A stretch of 64,000 bases of DNA, taken from positions 372,001 through 436,000 of the forward strand of contig NZ_JAKKOT010000002.1 of assembly GCF_021739025.1 (NCBI RefSeq), in the 5' to 3' direction. This DNA comes from Gordonia liuliyuniae (lineage in GTDB: Bacteria > Actinomycetota > Actinomycetes > Mycobacteriales > Mycobacteriaceae). Both the position numbers and the translations under genes were made by a program. The notes beneath the pieces are model-generated. The model did not search any database. It was not told the origin of the DNA and was given only the letters and a program-made list of their open reading frames with translations. Shown here piece by piece: positions 63,122 through 64,000 of the stretch (position 1 is the first letter of the stretch; every line of letters begins with the position of its first letter).

Positions 63122-64000
63122 ATGCGCGACGCGGTGATCTGCGAGCCGATCCGAACGCCCGTCGGCGGCTACGGCGGGATCTTCGCTTCCGTGCCCGCCG
63201 CCGACCTGGCGTCGACGGTGGTGGCAGCGCTGGTCGGTCGGACGGGCGTCGGCAGCAGCGACATCGATGACGTGATTTTCGGGCAGTGCTATCCCAACGG
63301 CGAGGCGCCGGCCATCGGCCGCGTCGCGCTGCTCGACGCGGGACTCGACGTGCGGGTGCCGGGCCTGCAGATCGATCGGCGGTGCGGGTCCGGGTTGCAG
63401 GCGGTCATCGACGCGGCGATGCGCGTGCAGACCGGTGTTGCCGACCTTGTCGTCGCGGGCGGAGCCGACAGCATGAGCCAGGCCGAGCACTACGCGCTCG
63501 GCTTGCGGTTCGGCCTCCGCGGCGCGGACGCGGCGCTGTCGGATCGGATCGCCCGCGGCCGAGTCACCGCCGGAGGCAAGCGGCATCCGGTCGGAGGTGG
63601 GATGCTCGAGACCGCCGAGAACCTGCGCGCCGAGTACTCGATCAGTCGGGAGGCTCAGGACGAGCTCGCCCTCGACTCGCATCTTCGGGCCGTCGCCGCC
63701 CAGCGGGAGGGACGGTTCGACGACGAGATCGTGCCTGTCACCGTGTCCACCCGTCGCGGGGACGTCTTTCATGATCTCGACGAGCATCCACGTCCCGACA
63801 TCTCGGCGGAGGCCCTCGCGGCGCTGCGCCCGGTCCGGCGGAAGGTTGATCCGGGAGCCACTGTCACCGCGGGCAACGCGAGCGGCCAGAACGACGGCGC
63901 TGCGGCATGCATCGTCGCCACCGAAGAAGAAGCGGCCCGGCTCGGCCTTCGTCCGCTGGCACGCCTGGTGACGTGGGCGGTCGCCGGTGTCGAACCCTCA
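63122..64000 (+). CDS. Acetyl-CoA acetyltransferase (thiolase), 3' end outside window
   Basis: The frame from ATG 63122 stays open to the end of the window (293 codons seen of about 390). The nucleophilic cysteine is in DRRCGSGLQAVIDAA near residue 90. GGADSMSQAEHYAL and the later TVTAGNASGQNDGAAAC motif are thiolase signatures. The C-terminal catalytic His and second Cys lie beyond the window. AGGAGAG precedes the ATG. It should carry out thiolytic cleavage or condensation of acyl-CoAs alongside the divergent acyl-CoA dehydrogenase. Confidence 0.93.
   Translation, partial: MRDAVICEPIRTPVGGYGGIFASVPAADLASTVVAALVGRTGVGSSDIDDVIFGQCYPNGEAPAIGRVALLDAGLDVRVPGLQIDRRCGSGLQAVIDAAMRVQTGVADLVVAGGADSMSQAEHYALGLRFGLRGADAALSDRIARGRVTAGGKRHPVGGGMLETAENLRAEYSISREAQDELALDSHLRAVAAQREGRFDDEIVPVTVSTRRGDVFHDLDEHPRPDISAEALAALRPVRRKVDPGATVTAGNASGQNDGAAACIVATEEEAARLGLRPLARLVTWAVAGVEPS

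Overview
The window is from a high-GC actinobacterium, most likely a mycolic-acid producer of the Gordonia/Williamsia/Rhodococcus type. The backbone gene order leuS, (MarR), ino1, padR, DUF5318, class A PBP, GT87 membrane glycosyltransferase, rpsF-ssb-rpsR-rplI is the order I remember for Mycobacterium tuberculosis Rv0041 to Rv0056. The window also has a KstR-type operator, a glpD/TetR/alkyl-DHAP-synthase-like/DAG-kinase block as in Rv2249c-Rv2252, an F420-type LLM oxidoreductase and many apparently leaderless promoters. About 48 kb of accessory genes lie between leuS and ino1.

Layout. 1-7.2 kb: 3' part of leuS, a long imperfect hairpin, a DUF2804 gene, an acyl-CoA dehydrogenase with a clear promoter and operator, an extragenic palindrome, and a ketosteroid-isomerase-like gene behind a KstR-type site. 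6.0-14.3 kb: an MFS pump, a one-module NRPS (C-A-PCP-C, no thioesterase), an SDR, and a MarR/MFS pair with a self-operator. 14.4-21.4 kb: a TPM-domain membrane protein, an FAD oxidoreductase, and an Asp23/AmaP-type envelope-stress cluster divergent from its own sigma factor. 21.4-30.3 kb: an LLM oxidoreductase, a methyltransferase, a five-gene ABC transporter/two-component operon with chained stop/start overlaps, dinB, and glpD-tetR. 30.4-36.7 kb: AGPS-like FAD enzyme, diacylglycerol kinase, TrpB2, a second copy of the palindrome, an AbiEi/DUF559 protein and argG.

36.7-47.5 kb is a ten-gene ter cluster on the minus strand: four TerD-superfamily proteins, a DUF475/TerC-like membrane protein, a coiled-coil protein, a four-helix membrane protein, and a metabolic arm (HpcH/HpaI-type lyase, a phosphoribosyltransferase-TRSP-StiP fusion, a HAD hydrolase) that presumably makes or processes a phosphoribosyl compound. 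47.9-51.4 kb holds a Tat-exported FAD oxidoreductase and two membrane proteins. 51.5-61.8 kb returns to the conserved backbone, with an extra fused GT87-GNAT gene carrying a tandem repeat. 61.8-64 kb has an acyl-CoA dehydrogenase divergent from a thiolase cut by the window end.

The most unusual signals outside genes are a two-copy 67-69 bp palindromic element, a 162-bp hairpin whose mismatches are mostly G-U pairs when read from the minus strand, and at least six genes with a TANNNT box 6-8 bases before the start codon.
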